A DNA stretch of 64,000 bases from an uncultured Wohlfahrtiimonas sp. (GTDB taxonomy: Bacteria > Pseudomonadota > Gammaproteobacteria > Cardiobacteriales > Wohlfahrtiimonadaceae). The stretch spans positions 1 to 64,000 of the forward strand of contig CANRJJ010000001.1 in the NCBI GenBank assembly GCA_947630895.1, read 5' to 3'. Below are positions 42,841-53,810 of this stretch, one piece after another (position 1 is the stretch's first letter; each line of letters opens with the position of its first letter). Position numbers and translations under genes: made by a program. The notes beneath the pieces are model-generated. The model saw only the letters and a list, made by a program, of their open reading frames with translations. It searched no databases and was not told the DNA's origin.

Positions 42841-45800
42841 TTAACGTTTCTCTCTAATTTCTAAAACCTCTGGATGAACCATTAAATTGCGCAATTCAGG
42901 AATATACATATCTTCTAATAGCGTAATCGGCATGTGATACTTCCCTGGCACTTGTGCTTCTAATACATATGCAAAGCGATATTCAACACCCGCACGTAAA
43001 TTAAATGCAGCAACATAACGATCAAATCGATACTCTTCATTTTCTAAAATAGAACGTGTTAAATTTTCAACGCCATACTGTTCATAGAATGTATCAATAT
43101 CATCTGTTAATAAATTAGGATTCACCAAAGTAAAACCTGTTGGAATATAATCTGCCAATAATGCATTTGGCAAATTACGTTCTGATTGAATCGTTAACAC
43201 AACGACAAAACGATCGCCGACATCTACAGATTCGACATCCCCTATCCAATACGATTTATCAAACTTTGTTTTAAAAGTACGAGAATCGACGACCTGCTTT
43301 GGATAGCCTGAAATTTGATACTCATAAAAAACATCCTCATTTGCACTCAGCATTTTTATACCATTTGCCACGATTGGTTCATTAGCAAGCACTGTTTGAG
43401 GCTCTGAATTAATCGTTGCGTTTATCTTCTGATTATCACTTGGTGTATCCATACCAACTTTAATCAAAGCATAGCGCTCTTGCGTACTGAAATATTGCTT
43501 ATGATTTAAAACCTGCATCAAATCTTTACTCAATTTCTGAGCCAAATGACCATCGGTTAATAATCCTCGCGCAGACATTTGGTTCAATACATCAATGGAT
43601 AATGCCAAAGCTGAAACCTCAGTTTGATAAGCACCGAATCCTCTTTCCCAACCATGAAAATCTAAATTCGATAAATATTGATTCGCTGCCTGTTGATCGC
43701 TCAAAATTAAACTCGCACCTGCCAAATAAACTCGACTTAATGGGCTAATTGCGGAGCTAAAATTTTTCATAAATTCAATATCCGCGCTAAAAATTTGCCC
43801 TTCACGCGCTAATAGCCAAATGCCATAACTCAAGTTATTTAAATGATAAGTTTCTAAATAGAAAGAGCCTGAATTTGTGTAATTTTTATATGTGTCATTC
43901 AAACGGTTTTTCACATATTTAAAACCTTTTTGCAAACTATCTTGAGGCACTAATGAAGGATTTTGCTTCGCCAATTGTGCCAAGAAATCCAATGCATAAA
44001 CAGAAGATGGGAAGTAGCTTTCGCCCGTTGACCAAAATGCAAAACCACCATCAGAACGTTGTCTATCTAACAAACGTTTTACCGTATCGCGCATCATCTC
44101 TTGTTCCCAAGCAGCATATTCTAAACTTGGCGCAACATTTTGCTCGCCTTTATTATTCTGAAGATATTCACTATAAACAGCCTTTTTCTCCGCATCTAAT
44201 AAAGCATTGGATTTAAATAACCAAGGGAATGCTCGACTGGTTGTTTGTTCCGTACAGCCATAAGGATAACTAAATAATCCATCGGTATAAGACAAAACAT
44301 TAATGAATGGATGACGTGAAACTGTGATGTTTTCTTCAAAGCCTTTCGCATATAAATTTCTTGTTTTCGGCTGTTCCCAAACATCGCCTTGTTTCAATAA
44401 ATTACGCACATATTCTGTTGTTTTAATCGAAATAGGATCCGTTCCAATGCGATATGAACGCTCAGCTTGATAAGTTTTAGAATCAATGACCAATTGTAGT
44501 TCTGCAAAATTCGTGAATTCGGGCAATGATACTGGCACTAAACGATGTGTGCCTTCACTATTGGCCAAAGTAAAACTTTCATTTAAAGCGACATCAAATT
44601 GGTCACTTGAAATGGTAATTTTAACCTCCTCATCTTCACCGCTCATATTATGCAAAGACAATGAAATATTGCTTTCATCACCAACACGAATAAATTTAGG
44701 TGTAATAATGTCAGCCACAATCGGTGCACGAATCGTCATTTGCTGATCAAATTCACCCACTTTTTCTTTAGAAAAGACTTTCACTACAACTTTTGCTTCG
44801 CCATTAAAATCAGGTAGATCAAAAGTTACTTGTCCTTTACCTTTAGCATCTAACGCGATCAGCTCGCTCATCAGTGATACTGTTTTTAATTCAGTAATGT
44901 TATCTGAAACCGAATCCTCACTTTGTGTTTCACCATCACCACCAAATTTTGGCACTAATAATGAATAAACACCGCGTTTAAATAAGCGATTATAGTAATC
45001 AATGATGTCGATCGAATATTTTCTGTGCTTAAAGAACGCATCAAAAATTGATTCGCTTTGTATCGGAATCATGTTCAAAATGCCCTGATCTGTTACGCTC
45101 ACTGTTGCGTATAACTGCTCTTTTCCTGTATTTGGAACTTCAATATTAATCGTCGTTTGATGATCAGGTAATGCGATCGGTTCAAATGATAATTTCGGAT
45201 CCAACTTGCGATCCAATCGATTCAATTTAATTGGAATCAATCCCAAAGAGCGTACAACTTCATCTTGTTTTGTCTTTGATAATAGTAAGCCTGATAAATA
45301 CAGATCATGGCGATCCCAACTTTGATTCATTGGAATTGATACAGTATTTTTACCTTTTTTCACTTCAATATTATTGTGATACAAAAGTTCGTTGCCTTCC
45401 ATCATTAAGGTTAAATTACCTACATACGGTGCATCCACAGTTAATTTAATTGTTTCCCCTGTTTGGTAGGATTGCTGATTCGTCATTAATGCTAATGCAT
45501 TTGGTTTTACTACAGGCAACTGACCATTCGAAGTATTGCTCCATGAAGCGCTGAAAGGATATTCAGTCACCATGCCTGATGCTAAATCCTCCACTTCTAA
45601 AATATAATTTCCCCAGCTATTGGGCGAAATAGAGTATTCAACACGATCTCTATTGGTTTTAACGATTTTCTGCTCACGAATTTGATATTTATAATTTTCA
45701 TGGCAATCCCAACCAGAATTAGGATTATAAACCCAAGTACAAGCATCATCTTTATAACGCAGCGTGAGTTTTAACTCCGCATTACCTAAATTACCTGCTA

Positions 45801-47619
45801 AATTTGCGGTAAAAATTTCAAAGCTCGCGTTTGAACCATAGCTCAAATCATCTTTACTAAATAATGGACGAATCACAGGCACAGGCTGAGTCGGCCAAAA
45901 ACTTGTTTTGAAGCTTCGTGAAATACCACTTGTGCCACCATCGAGGATCGTCACATCTGCTTTTAATCCTAAAACCGCAGAAATATTTTGAACATATGGC
46001 CCTTCTAGCCCTAGATATAGCGATTGTTCCGCATAGCCTTCAGAATTTAATTGCTGTTCATATTTAATTTCATTCGGAATGAAATCTGATGGGAATGATG
46101 TTTTACCCACATACCAATCTTTATGGCTTATAAATGGTGTGCGATTAACGGTCAAAGTACCTTGTACAGAGTAATCATTTTGGTTAGCAGGTGCTCCGAA
46201 TAAATAGCGGCTATTAATTTTTAAATCAATGGCCTCATCCATACTGTAGTTATCATTAATGCCTGATAAAGTGAGCTCCATGCGTTCTGGCATAAACTCT
46301 TCGATGAATAAAACCAGTTCCCCATCAGGTTTAGTAGCTGTTGCATCTGTGCGTGCTTCGACACGCCAGCGACCTGTTTTATCATCAAAATTCGTGGATA
46401 AATATGTGCTATAAAAACCATCTGCTGAGGGTTGCAACGTATTTTCATACACAGCTTTATTATCAGGATTAATCAATTTAATATTAATCGGCTGTTGTGG
46501 TAATGCTTTACCATCTTGATCACGCAATACGATATTAATCGGCATTGCTTCACCTGGACGATATAGCTCTCTATTGCTATAAACATAAGCAACTTGTGGG
46601 CTATAAAGATTTCCATCCACCGCGTAATCATTCAAATCTAATGCTATTTCTTTCAAGGGCAAAATCGAAACTTCATCACCATATTTCGCAACAACAATAT
46701 CATCACGAGAAAGTTTCTGATCAATTTGGCAAATGCCATAATCAAACATACAGAGATCTTCTGTAATTTTTAACTGCCCTTTTTCATTGCGCCATACTTC
46801 GATAACTGCGCCATCAACTGGTTTTGTGGTAGAAAAATAATTCCCCACGATCACTGTTTCAGTTGGATACAATCTGGCATGTAAACCCATGTCGGTAATG
46901 AATAAAATTCTTGTATCAAGTGTGCGATCAATCTGCCCTGCTGGACTGACAGTAACAATATATGCGCCCGATTGAATATTTTTATCCACAGGCACATTGT
47001 GGAAAGATTTAGTTTCACGTGGAACATTTTCAGGAATTTTATATCTAAAGATTCCTTCTGGCGTCATCTCTTTGACGGCACGACTCAAGTCCCAGCGATC
47101 AATATTTGATCCAATATAATATTGGTCTAAAAACTTTGGCAGATTATCAATTTTAAAAAACTCAATGTCCACTTCAGAAGTGCCTATCATCTCTATTGGT
47201 AGCGTTCCTTGACTGAGCGGCATAACAGGTCCTCGGCCAACTATCTTCACGGCTTCAGAAGCTTCGCCAACATACAAATATTCACTATAAGCATCATTGT
47301 TATTGTTTTTAAATGTATCTGATACAACGTGATAATCACCTTGCCCAATGGGATAATACGACAAACGATAACCATCTTTACTTAAATGCCATTGACCTTG
47401 TGTGTCCGCTTTTCTTGTCCAATCATCATAATCATACTTTTCAACTTTAAATAATTGTTGTAATTGATCAGAGCGAAAAGTTTGTGGATTTTCAAAAAAA
47501 ACTGTGATGGTCTCTTGGTCATTAAATTTTGCCAAGTTTATTGATTCAACCTGAGCATAAACCATTGGCATCGAGCACAAAAACGAAGTCGTTATCATCA
47601 ATCGTTTAATGTTTATCAT
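42841..47619 (-). CDS. Bacterial alpha-2-macroglobulin (YfhM type) with thioester
   Basis: 1592 residues. Signal peptide (LMITTSFLCSMPMVYA) without a lipobox, so soluble periplasmic rather than lipid-anchored as in E. coli YfhM. MG domains cover the first 900 residues (VYSNRELYRPGEAMPINIVL is the MG-type start). The thioester CTEQ is present in YPYGCTEQTTSRAFPW near 1121, followed by the alpha-helical thioester domain and a C-terminal domain ending near 1592. It traps proteases that enter the periplasm. The usual partner PBP1C is encoded at 54541. Confidence 0.93.
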   Translation of the reverse strand: MINIKRLMITTSFLCSMPMVYAQVESINLAKFNDQETITVFFENPQTFRSDQLQQLFKVEKYDYDDWTRKADTQGQWHLSKDGYRLSYYPIGQGDYHVVSDTFKNNNNDAYSEYLYVGEASEAVKIVGRGPVMPLSQGTLPIEMIGTSEVDIEFFKIDNLPKFLDQYYIGSNIDRWDLSRAVKEMTPEGIFRYKIPENVPRETKSFHNVPVDKNIQSGAYIVTVSPAGQIDRTLDTRILFITDMGLHARLYPTETVIVGNYFSTTKPVDGAVIEVWRNEKGQLKITEDLCMFDYGICQIDQKLSRDDIVVAKYGDEVSILPLKEIALDLNDYAVDGNLYSPQVAYVYSNRELYRPGEAMPINIVLRDQDGKALPQQPINIKLINPDNKAVYENTLQPSADGFYSTYLSTNFDDKTGRWRVEARTDATATKPDGELVLFIEEFMPERMELTLSGINDNYSMDEAIDLKINSRYLFGAPANQNDYSVQGTLTVNRTPFISHKDWYVGKTSFPSDFIPNEIKYEQQLNSEGYAEQSLYLGLEGPYVQNISAVLGLKADVTILDGGTSGISRSFKTSFWPTQPVPVIRPLFSKDDLSYGSNASFEIFTANLAGNLGNAELKLTLRYKDDACTWVYNPNSGWDCHENYKYQIREQKIVKTNRDRVEYSISPNSWGNYILEVEDLASGMVTEYPFSASWSNTSNGQLPVVKPNALALMTNQQSYQTGETIKLTVDAPYVGNLTLMMEGNELLYHNNIEVKKGKNTVSIPMNQSWDRHDLYLSGLLLSKTKQDEVVRSLGLIPIKLNRLDRKLDPKLSFEPIALPDHQTTINIEVPNTGKEQLYATVSVTDQGILNMIPIQSESIFDAFFKHRKYSIDIIDYYNRLFKRGVYSLLVPKFGGDGETQSEDSVSDNITELKTVSLMSELIALDAKGKGQVTFDLPDFNGEAKVVVKVFSKEKVGEFDQQMTIRAPIVADIITPKFIRVGDESNISLSLHNMSGEDEEVKITISSDQFDVALNESFTLANSEGTHRLVPVSLPEFTNFAELQLVIDSKTYQAERSYRIGTDPISIKTTEYVRNLLKQGDVWEQPKTRNLYAKGFEENITVSRHPFINVLSYTDGLFSYPYGCTEQTTSRAFPWLFKSNALLDAEKKAVYSEYLQNNKGEQNVAPSLEYAAWEQEMMRDTVKRLLDRQRSDGGFAFWSTGESYFPSSVYALDFLAQLAKQNPSLVPQDSLQKGFKYVKNRLNDTYKNYTNSGSFYLETYHLNNLSYGIWLLAREGQIFSADIEFMKNFSSAISPLSRVYLAGASLILSDQQAANQYLSNLDFHGWERGFGAYQTEVSALALSIDVLNQMSARGLLTDGHLAQKLSKDLMQVLNHKQYFSTQERYALIKVGMDTPSDNQKINATINSEPQTVLANEPIVANGIKMLSANEDVFYEYQISGYPKQVVDSRTFKTKFDKSYWIGDVESVDVGDRFVVVLTIQSERNLPNALLADYIPTGFTLVNPNLLTDDIDTFYEQYGVENLTRSILENEEYRFDRYVAAFNLRAGVEYRFAYVLEAQVPGKYHMPITLLEDMYIPELRNLMVHPEVLEIREKR

Positions 47620-47927
47620 TATTATTTTCCTATTGTTTTACGATATAGTGTGTGACAATTATCGCATAAAATCTCTTTTACTCTTTATCGCTCAATCATA
47701 ATCATTCTTTATTAATACTAATTTTTATGATTTAATCAGTTCGTTGATATATATCATATTTATTTTTTAACAAATAATTTATAACTGTTTTTATCTTTAT
47801 ATATCGCATCTATCGATAAGTTTATTTTATAAGACCTCAATAAATTCTTAATTAGCCAGAGTCTTTTTCCTTCACTAGAATCAATTCATGAACTCAATTA
47901 TATGATTAACACTAAAAGGAGATACTA
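47620..47927. promoter_or_regulatory. Divergent intergenic region A2M / catalase
   Basis: 308 bases, AT-rich, with promoters for both genes. AAAGGAGA precedes the catalase start. The palindrome TATCGATA (near 47812) is the only conspicuous symmetric element; a full OxyR site is not evident. Confidence 0.4.
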
Positions 47928-49370
47928 ATGAGTAAAGTAACTTTAACTGGCGCGAATGGCGCTCCAATTGCAGACAACCAAAACTCAATAACAGCTGGTC
48001 GCCGTGGTCCTGTAACTTTAGATGATTTTCACTTAGTGGAAAAATTAGCACATTTTAACCGTGAAAATATTCCTGAGCGTCGTGTACATGCTAAAGGATC
48101 TGGTGCATATGGAATATTTACAGTTACTAAAGACATTAAAAAATATACACATGCTGATTTCTTATCAGAAGTAGGCAAAGAGACACCAATGTTTATTCGT
48201 TTTTCAACAGTGGGTGGAGAAAGAGGTTCTGCTGATACTGCACGCGATCCTCGTGGTTTTGCCATGAAATTTTATACAGAAGAAGGCAACTTTGACATCG
48301 TTGGTAACAATACACCTGTATTCTTTATTCGCGATGCCATTAAGTTTCCTGACTTTATTCATACACAAAAAAGAGATCCTCGCACTAATCTAAAATCAGC
48401 ACGCATGATGTGGGACTTTTGGTCTTTATCACCGGAATCATTACATCAAGTGACAATTTTATTCTCTGATCGTGGTATTCCAGATGGTTTCCGCCACATG
48501 CATGGTTATGGCAGCCACACTTATAGTTTGATCAATAAAGATGGCGTTCGTACTTGGGTTAAGTGGCACTTTAGAACCAAACAAGGCATTAAAAACTTAG
48601 ATCCAAAAGTTGCAGAAGAATTGGGAGGAACAAATCCTGATTATGCCCAAGAAGATTTATACAACGCTATTGAACAAGGTAACTATCCAAAATGGGGCGT
48701 TTACATCCAAGTAATGTCGGAAGAAGAAGCGGCTAATCGTGAAGAAAATCCTTTTGATGTCACTAAAGTCTGGTCGCAAAAAGAATATCCTCTCATCGAA
48801 GTGGGCGAATTTGTATTAAACCGCAATCCTTCTAACTATTTTGCAGAAGTTGAGCAGGTTGCATTAGCACCAAGTAATGTTGTACCTGGCACAGGATTAT
48901 CACCAGATCGTATGTTACAAGGTCGAGTATTTGCTTATGCTGATGCTCAGCGCCATCGTATTGGCACTAACTATCAACAATTACCTGTCAATGCACCAAA
49001 ATGCCCGTATCACAATTATCAACGTGACGGTGCAATGCGCTTTGATGGTAACCAAGGTAGCGCACCAAACTATGAACCCAATAGTTTTAGCAATGCACCA
49101 AAACAGACTGATCAAAAAAATCCTGCATATAATTCAGGCCAAGATGGTGCTGTTTATCAATATGATCATCGAGAAGATAGTGATTACTACAGCCAAGCAG
49201 GCGCATTATTCCGCTTAATGAACGATGCACAAAAACAGTTACTCATTGATAATATCGTTGGCTCAATGACAGGTATTGACGAGCATATTCAACTTTTACA
49301 AATCGAGCATTTCACAAAAGCTGATCCTGCTTATGGTGAAGGTGTTGCAAAAGGCTTAGGTCTCAAATAA
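47928..49370 (+). CDS. katA: Monofunctional haem catalase, small-subunit type
   Basis: 480 residues. Distal His in [11 protein letters not shown] (about 54), the catalase signature [25 protein letters not shown], Asn in [10 protein letters not shown], and proximal Tyr ligand in [14 protein letters not shown] (about 335). No signal peptide, so cytoplasmic. Degrades hydrogen peroxide. The length fits clade 3 enzymes, which bind NADPH. Confidence 0.96.
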   Translation: MSKVTLTGANGAPIADNQNSITAGRRGPVTLDDFHLVEKLAHFNRENIPERRVHAKGSGAYGIFTVTKDIKKYTHADFLSEVGKETPMFIRFSTVGGERGSADTARDPRGFAMKFYTEEGNFDIVGNNTPVFFIRDAIKFPDFIHTQKRDPRTNLKSARMMWDFWSLSPESLHQVTILFSDRGIPDGFRHMHGYGSHTYSLINKDGVRTWVKWHFRTKQGIKNLDPKVAEELGGTNPDYAQEDLYNAIEQGNYPKWGVYIQVMSEEEAANREENPFDVTKVWSQKEYPLIEVGEFVLNRNPSNYFAEVEQVALAPSNVVPGTGLSPDRMLQGRVFAYADAQRHRIGTNYQQLPVNAPKCPYHNYQRDGAMRFDGNQGSAPNYEPNSFSNAPKQTDQKNPAYNSGQDGAVYQYDHREDSDYYSQAGALFRLMNDAQKQLLIDNIVGSMTGIDEHIQLLQIEHFTKADPAYGEGVAKGLGLK

Positions 49371-49382
49371 TATTGAGCAAAT

Positions 49383-49419
49383 AAAAAATCCCTTAAAGAA
49401 TATCTTTAAGGGATTTTTT
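49383..49419. terminator. Strong bidirectional terminator, catalase / PilY1
   Basis: Perfect 17-base inverted repeat with a 3-base loop; the arms contain AAAAAATCCC and GGGATTTTTT. Placed 12 bases after the catalase stop and just before the end of the convergent PilY1 gene. Confidence 0.9.
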
Positions 49420-49430
49420 TATCATTTCAA

Positions 49431-52400
49431 TTAAAAGTTGTATCGTTCATGAATACTGATTCTGACTGGGTCAGTACCTAAATCTTTTTCAGATCTCTCA
49501 ATTTCAGAGCAATGTACTTGCCCATCTAAACCACCCACACAATAAGTTCCTAATTTTTTTAGATCTCTTTCATATGCACTATTATCAACATCCACAGTTG
49601 CTAATAATAATTTTTGAACATCTAAACTTAAATCAGCTAACTCAGTTTCTTCATTGCCTTCAGGCGCTGCTTTGATACCATCTCCAGTAATCGTACCTTC
49701 TGCTTTACCTGTTGTTGCTTTATTAGCAATACCGATTTTATAAGAACCACCACCAGTCTTAGTATAGAAAGATAAAACCTTACCAAATGCTAAATCTGAA
49801 ACACATGGATCTTCTCTTGTAGTCTTATCTGGTTTCCCGCCACGCTCTTTGATTCCCCATGTAGAGAACACAACAGCATCATGATATGAATCATACTGTG
49901 GATCATAAATCACCCTTTCACCTGAGCCTTTTTCACCCGGTAAGCTCATATCATTATTATTATCTGCAGATAAAACAATGTACCAGCCATTATTATTGCC
50001 ATTAACTACTCCTTCATTAGGATTAGCGACAGGGAAATAAGTTGTCACATTATAACGATCAACCTTTTCATAATTCGGTACTTCATTTTCTTTATACTTA
50101 ACTCTACCTTCTTTCAAATTTTCAATAGTAAACAGTGGTACCAATGTTTTTTCCAAATCACCTGTCAGCTTTTGAGAGCCTTCTAACTGTTTAGAACTAT
50201 CATCTGTAATGCCATATAAAGCATGTGTTACCAATGAATTTTCATATCTATCTAAATCAAGGCTAGCTGCTAAACCAGTACCAAAGAAAATCTGATAAAC
50301 ACCGCTGTTTTTATTTTTAACCACCAACGGTTTCACAGAAATTGCTGACTGCCCAAAATTCGTTTCAGGTGCTTTAAAGAGCTTAGTTACACGAGTATTA
50401 CTTGCTGTAAAATCTCTACCTGTAAATTCTACTTTATACAGTGATCCTGAATAATCGCCCACATACAAACGATCTATCTTTTGCCCACCTTCCCCATCAC
50501 GACTCACAACAATAGAAGGCGTCGCAGCACCTTTACCGTGTGGATCTAAAATAATTTGATGCAGCTTTTGACCTGTATAAGCATCCACAAAGTATACAAC
50601 TGATTTTTCCGTACCAAACCCGTTGCCAAATACAGCAACAGCTTGCCCTCTTTCAGTATTATCGATATTTTGTATTCTATTGAAGAATTCAAAACCCGAA
50701 TATGTATAACCTAAATCTTCAAATCCATAAGTTTTATTAGGCCCTTCATTCGTGATTTCAAATAATGGCGTCACTTTGTTATAAATGTTATTCGCATTTG
50801 CAGTGACAGTTGTAGCTTTGTTCTTCGCCCAATTTTCAATGGTTTCAGCTTTATCGGCATAAATACGATATCCCACGATACCTTTACCACCACCGCCCAT
50901 CGATGTTAAGCCAATCGTTGCATACACGTGTTCACCACCATTTTGGCTAGGTTGGTACACTTTAGCATCCACTAAATCTGTTTTACCTTCTAACACTAAA
51001 GTGGCATTACGGTTAGCTTTTGCTATCTCATCAAAACGATGAACCAACATCTTAGGAAAATAAGCTGTGTCCCTTTCACCACCACGATGCCCTTTTGATA
51101 ATCCTCTTTGTGCCTTAATAAAGCTAATAAAGCCATCGTTATCCGCAACAACTAATAAGTTATTCGGTTGATGTTTTGCTTTAAATAACAACCAATTGGT
51201 TAGATCATTTTTTAAAGATGGAGATATTTTTTCTGAATCTAAGCTCAAGTTTAAAACATCTTTATTAACAGTAATGATCTCTGAGTTTGTGATACTACCT
51301 AAAGGATTTAAACGCCCTCTTAGATCACCTAAATTATCTGTTTTTCTAAAATTAGTTAACCAGTCAATATCATTGCTTGTCATGTTTGATCTAATTTTCT
51401 GAAATTCAGAGAGCACTAGACTATTCTTTAATTCATAAAGATTTAAACCTGCATCTTTATCTTTTACTTGTAAATAAGTAACGTAACGACCTTGATTTGG
51501 AGTAATAGATGTATCTGTATTCCACAATTCAAAACTTTCGATCAATGGCTTACCCTTATGACCTGTTCTAGTAGGATCTTTTTGTGAAGAATCGTAGCCA
51601 GCAATATAAGGAACCATAGCGCGTACGCTACCAAATCTTGGTCTAAAGTCATACACGGTATCGTAACGAATTGTTCCTAATGTTTTCAGATCAACCGAAC
51701 CATCCGCTTTCACAACAGGAGGACCTTCTAATAGATCAGAGTGAATACGATCATTCATTGATCTTGTGCTACTTGTACTCAAAATAATCGATGCAAAAAT
51801 CGTATCAAAAGCTTGTAACAAATCTTCTGTGCTACCATTTTTTTCAAAACCAAGATTCATACCAACAGATTCTGTCGTATTATTTTCCTGTCTAAATTTT
51901 CTATTAATTGCATCTGTTAAACCCGTATAAATTTGTGATTTTGGATTCACAAATAAACTAACCGTATGCATATATATTGGCATTTTGACAGAATATTTAT
52001 CATTCGGATCTTTCCATGGTTTTCCTGCTTCATCTAAACCAGTTTGATAGTCTCTTAAATCAATATTCGCAGCGAGTTCTCCCAAAACAGCACTAGAAGT
52101 AATATCAGTATACGATGACAGATTAACCGAACCATCTTTCAACTGAAGAGAATTATTAACGGATGATTTGATATTTAAACCATCATTTTCATCAATCCCC
52201 CAAACTCGAACGTCATTCGGCTCACCATCTGTCATTACAATCATATGATTTTGCTGACAGCGAAAACGAACTGGCGAAGGATGCTTTACAGCCGGGTAAT
52301 GAGAAGAGACAACAACTTCTTTTCTATTTCCATTCCCCTGACCTTTCCCTGTTTGCTGCCATTCTTTTGTATCGAATAATTCAACTCTTGGAAAACCTGA

Positions 52401-52964
52401 GAAAAATGAATTTCGGTTTGGATTAGGAGCATTCAAACCATTCGCAGTAATTGGTTGCCCTCGATACATTTTAATCGCTTCATAAATACCAGGATACATT
52501 GGCGTATTACCTGGAGAGTTTAAAATTGAAGCTGAAATAGGTTTGATCACATCTCTTTCAAACTCTGCCGCTGTTTTTTTAGAATAATCATCTATCGGCA
52601 AGCGTACCAATCCTGTACCAACAGAAGGTGATCGAGTTCCTGCATCATAAGTTTGCCATAAGAAAGAAACACCTAGATAAGCTTTATCTTTGTACTTATT
52701 CATTAAAGCCTTGTATGTATAATCCAAAGCTTCAGTTCTTTTGACTTTCTTACCACCTAAAGTAATGTCAGAATTATTCTTCATTGAAGCAGAATCATCC
52801 AGAACCATATGAATATTTGGCTTTGCTCGTGGCGTGCTAAATACTGGTTCTTCTGATGGTTTAAAGGTTGTTTGATTGGCCGATGCTAAAGTTGTTCCAA
52901 ACACTGCAATGGCTGCAACAGAAAACTTAAATATAAAACGATGGATCTTCACTCTTTGTCTCAC
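49431..52964 (-). CDS. PilY1/PilC-type type IV pilus tip protein
   Basis: 1177 residues. Signal peptide (about 1-29, FSVAAIAVFGTTLASA). The N-terminal half is a von Willebrand-A-like fold with a MIDAS-type DDSASM near residue 56; the C-terminal half is a beta propeller (SIVVSRDGEGGQKIDRLYVGDYSGSLYKVEF; FFGTGLAASLDLDRY). Calcium-type loop DNNNDMSLPG near 1000. Sits at the pilus tip, needed for pilus extension and adhesion. Isolated here: no other pilus gene next to it. Confidence 0.9.
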   Translation of the reverse strand: MRQRVKIHRFIFKFSVAAIAVFGTTLASANQTTFKPSEEPVFSTPRAKPNIHMVLDDSASMKNNSDITLGGKKVKRTEALDYTYKALMNKYKDKAYLGVSFLWQTYDAGTRSPSVGTGLVRLPIDDYSKKTAAEFERDVIKPISASILNSPGNTPMYPGIYEAIKMYRGQPITANGLNAPNPNRNSFFSGFPRVELFDTKEWQQTGKGQGNGNRKEVVVSSHYPAVKHPSPVRFRCQQNHMIVMTDGEPNDVRVWGIDENDGLNIKSSVNNSLQLKDGSVNLSSYTDITSSAVLGELAANIDLRDYQTGLDEAGKPWKDPNDKYSVKMPIYMHTVSLFVNPKSQIYTGLTDAINRKFRQENNTTESVGMNLGFEKNGSTEDLLQAFDTIFASIILSTSSTRSMNDRIHSDLLEGPPVVKADGSVDLKTLGTIRYDTVYDFRPRFGSVRAMVPYIAGYDSSQKDPTRTGHKGKPLIESFELWNTDTSITPNQGRYVTYLQVKDKDAGLNLYELKNSLVLSEFQKIRSNMTSNDIDWLTNFRKTDNLGDLRGRLNPLGSITNSEIITVNKDVLNLSLDSEKISPSLKNDLTNWLLFKAKHQPNNLLVVADNDGFISFIKAQRGLSKGHRGGERDTAYFPKMLVHRFDEIAKANRNATLVLEGKTDLVDAKVYQPSQNGGEHVYATIGLTSMGGGGKGIVGYRIYADKAETIENWAKNKATTVTANANNIYNKVTPLFEITNEGPNKTYGFEDLGYTYSGFEFFNRIQNIDNTERGQAVAVFGNGFGTEKSVVYFVDAYTGQKLHQIILDPHGKGAATPSIVVSRDGEGGQKIDRLYVGDYSGSLYKVEFTGRDFTASNTRVTKLFKAPETNFGQSAISVKPLVVKNKNSGVYQIFFGTGLAASLDLDRYENSLVTHALYGITDDSSKQLEGSQKLTGDLEKTLVPLFTIENLKEGRVKYKENEVPNYEKVDRYNVTTYFPVANPNEGVVNGNNNGWYIVLSADNNNDMSLPGEKGSGERVIYDPQYDSYHDAVVFSTWGIKERGGKPDKTTREDPCVSDLAFGKVLSFYTKTGGGSYKIGIANKATTGKAEGTITGDGIKAAPEGNEETELADLSLDVQKLLLATVDVDNSAYERDLKKLGTYCVGGLDGQVHCSEIERSEKDLGTDPVRISIHERYNF

Positions 52965-53118
52965 AACTAATTGCTATATATGAAATTTTTATTTTTAATA
53001 TTGATCAAAATATTAGCTAATAGTATAAGACATAGAATGGCCATCTGATTAAATCAGACGTAAAATTCATCTATATATACATATCTTAACTATAGGTTTT
53101 TATCATTTGTTATGAGTT

Positions 53119-53147
53119 ATGCGAGTAAATAGATAACTTACTCGCAT
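53119..53147 (-). terminator. Hairpin after msrA
   Basis: Ten-pair stem ATGCGAGTAA/TTACTCGCAT with a 9-base loop, downstream of the msrA stop on the minus strand. No clear U tract follows, so termination is uncertain. Confidence 0.45.
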
Positions 53148-53163
53148 GATTCATACTCAATGA

Positions 53164-53676
53164 TTACTTCCAAGTATCAGTCAAAAATTGACGACGAATG
53201 CTAGATGATTGAGCATATCGTTCTGGACTTTTACGGTAAAAATCTTGGTGATAATCTTCCGCAGGATAAAACTCATGTGCAGCTTCAATTGTGATCACGA
53301 TTGGTCTATCAAAATGGCCACTGTTTTGTAATTTTTGCTTACTTTCTTCTGCTAAGAGTTTTTGTTGCTCTGTCGTGTAGAAAATGACTGGGCGATAAGA
53401 ACTTCCTCTATCTTCAAATTGTCCTAAAGCATCTGTCGGATCAACTTGTTCCCAATAGATATCTAGCAGTGTTTCATAGCTCATTAACTCAGGATCAAAT
53501 AAAATTTCTACGGCTTCAGTGTGCCCTGTTGTCCCTGAACAAACTTCTTCATATGTAGGATTTTCTACTGTACCGCCTGTATATCCAGATAACACACTAA
53601 TAATGCCTGGCTGCTCATCAAAAGGGCTAACCATACACCAAAAACATCCGCCAGCAAAAATAGCGCGTTCTACCAT
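53164..53676 (-). CDS. msrA: Peptide methionine-S-sulfoxide reductase
   Basis: 170 residues. Catalytic GGCFWC near residue 11, then [12 protein letters not shown]-type sequence ([12 protein letters not shown]), [15 protein letters not shown], and [17 protein letters not shown]. No signal peptide, so cytoplasmic. The family's C-terminal resolving cysteine is absent; Cys in CFWC or EEVC may serve instead. Reduces methionine sulfoxide in oxidised proteins. Confidence 0.95.
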   Translation of the reverse strand: MVERAIFAGGCFWCMVSPFDEQPGIISVLSGYTGGTVENPTYEEVCSGTTGHTEAVEILFDPELMSYETLLDIYWEQVDPTDALGQFEDRGSSYRPVIFYTTEQQKLLAEESKQKLQNSGHFDRPIVITIEAAHEFYPAEDYHQDFYRKSPERYAQSSSIRRQFLTDTWK

Positions 53677-53810
53677 ATTTCTCTCCTATTACTTTCAACT
53701 TTAACTTAAAAATTTTGATAACAATGCTAATATCAGTATGCAAATCTTTGATTCTCAAACATAACTAAATCGTTTACCATAAATTACTATATCAATCAGC
53801 AGGAGGCTTA

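Noticed and set aside
47805-47830. OxyR-type site before the catalase
   Set aside because: Only TATCGATA symmetry is present; the four spaced ATAG/CTAT blocks of an OxyR site are not.
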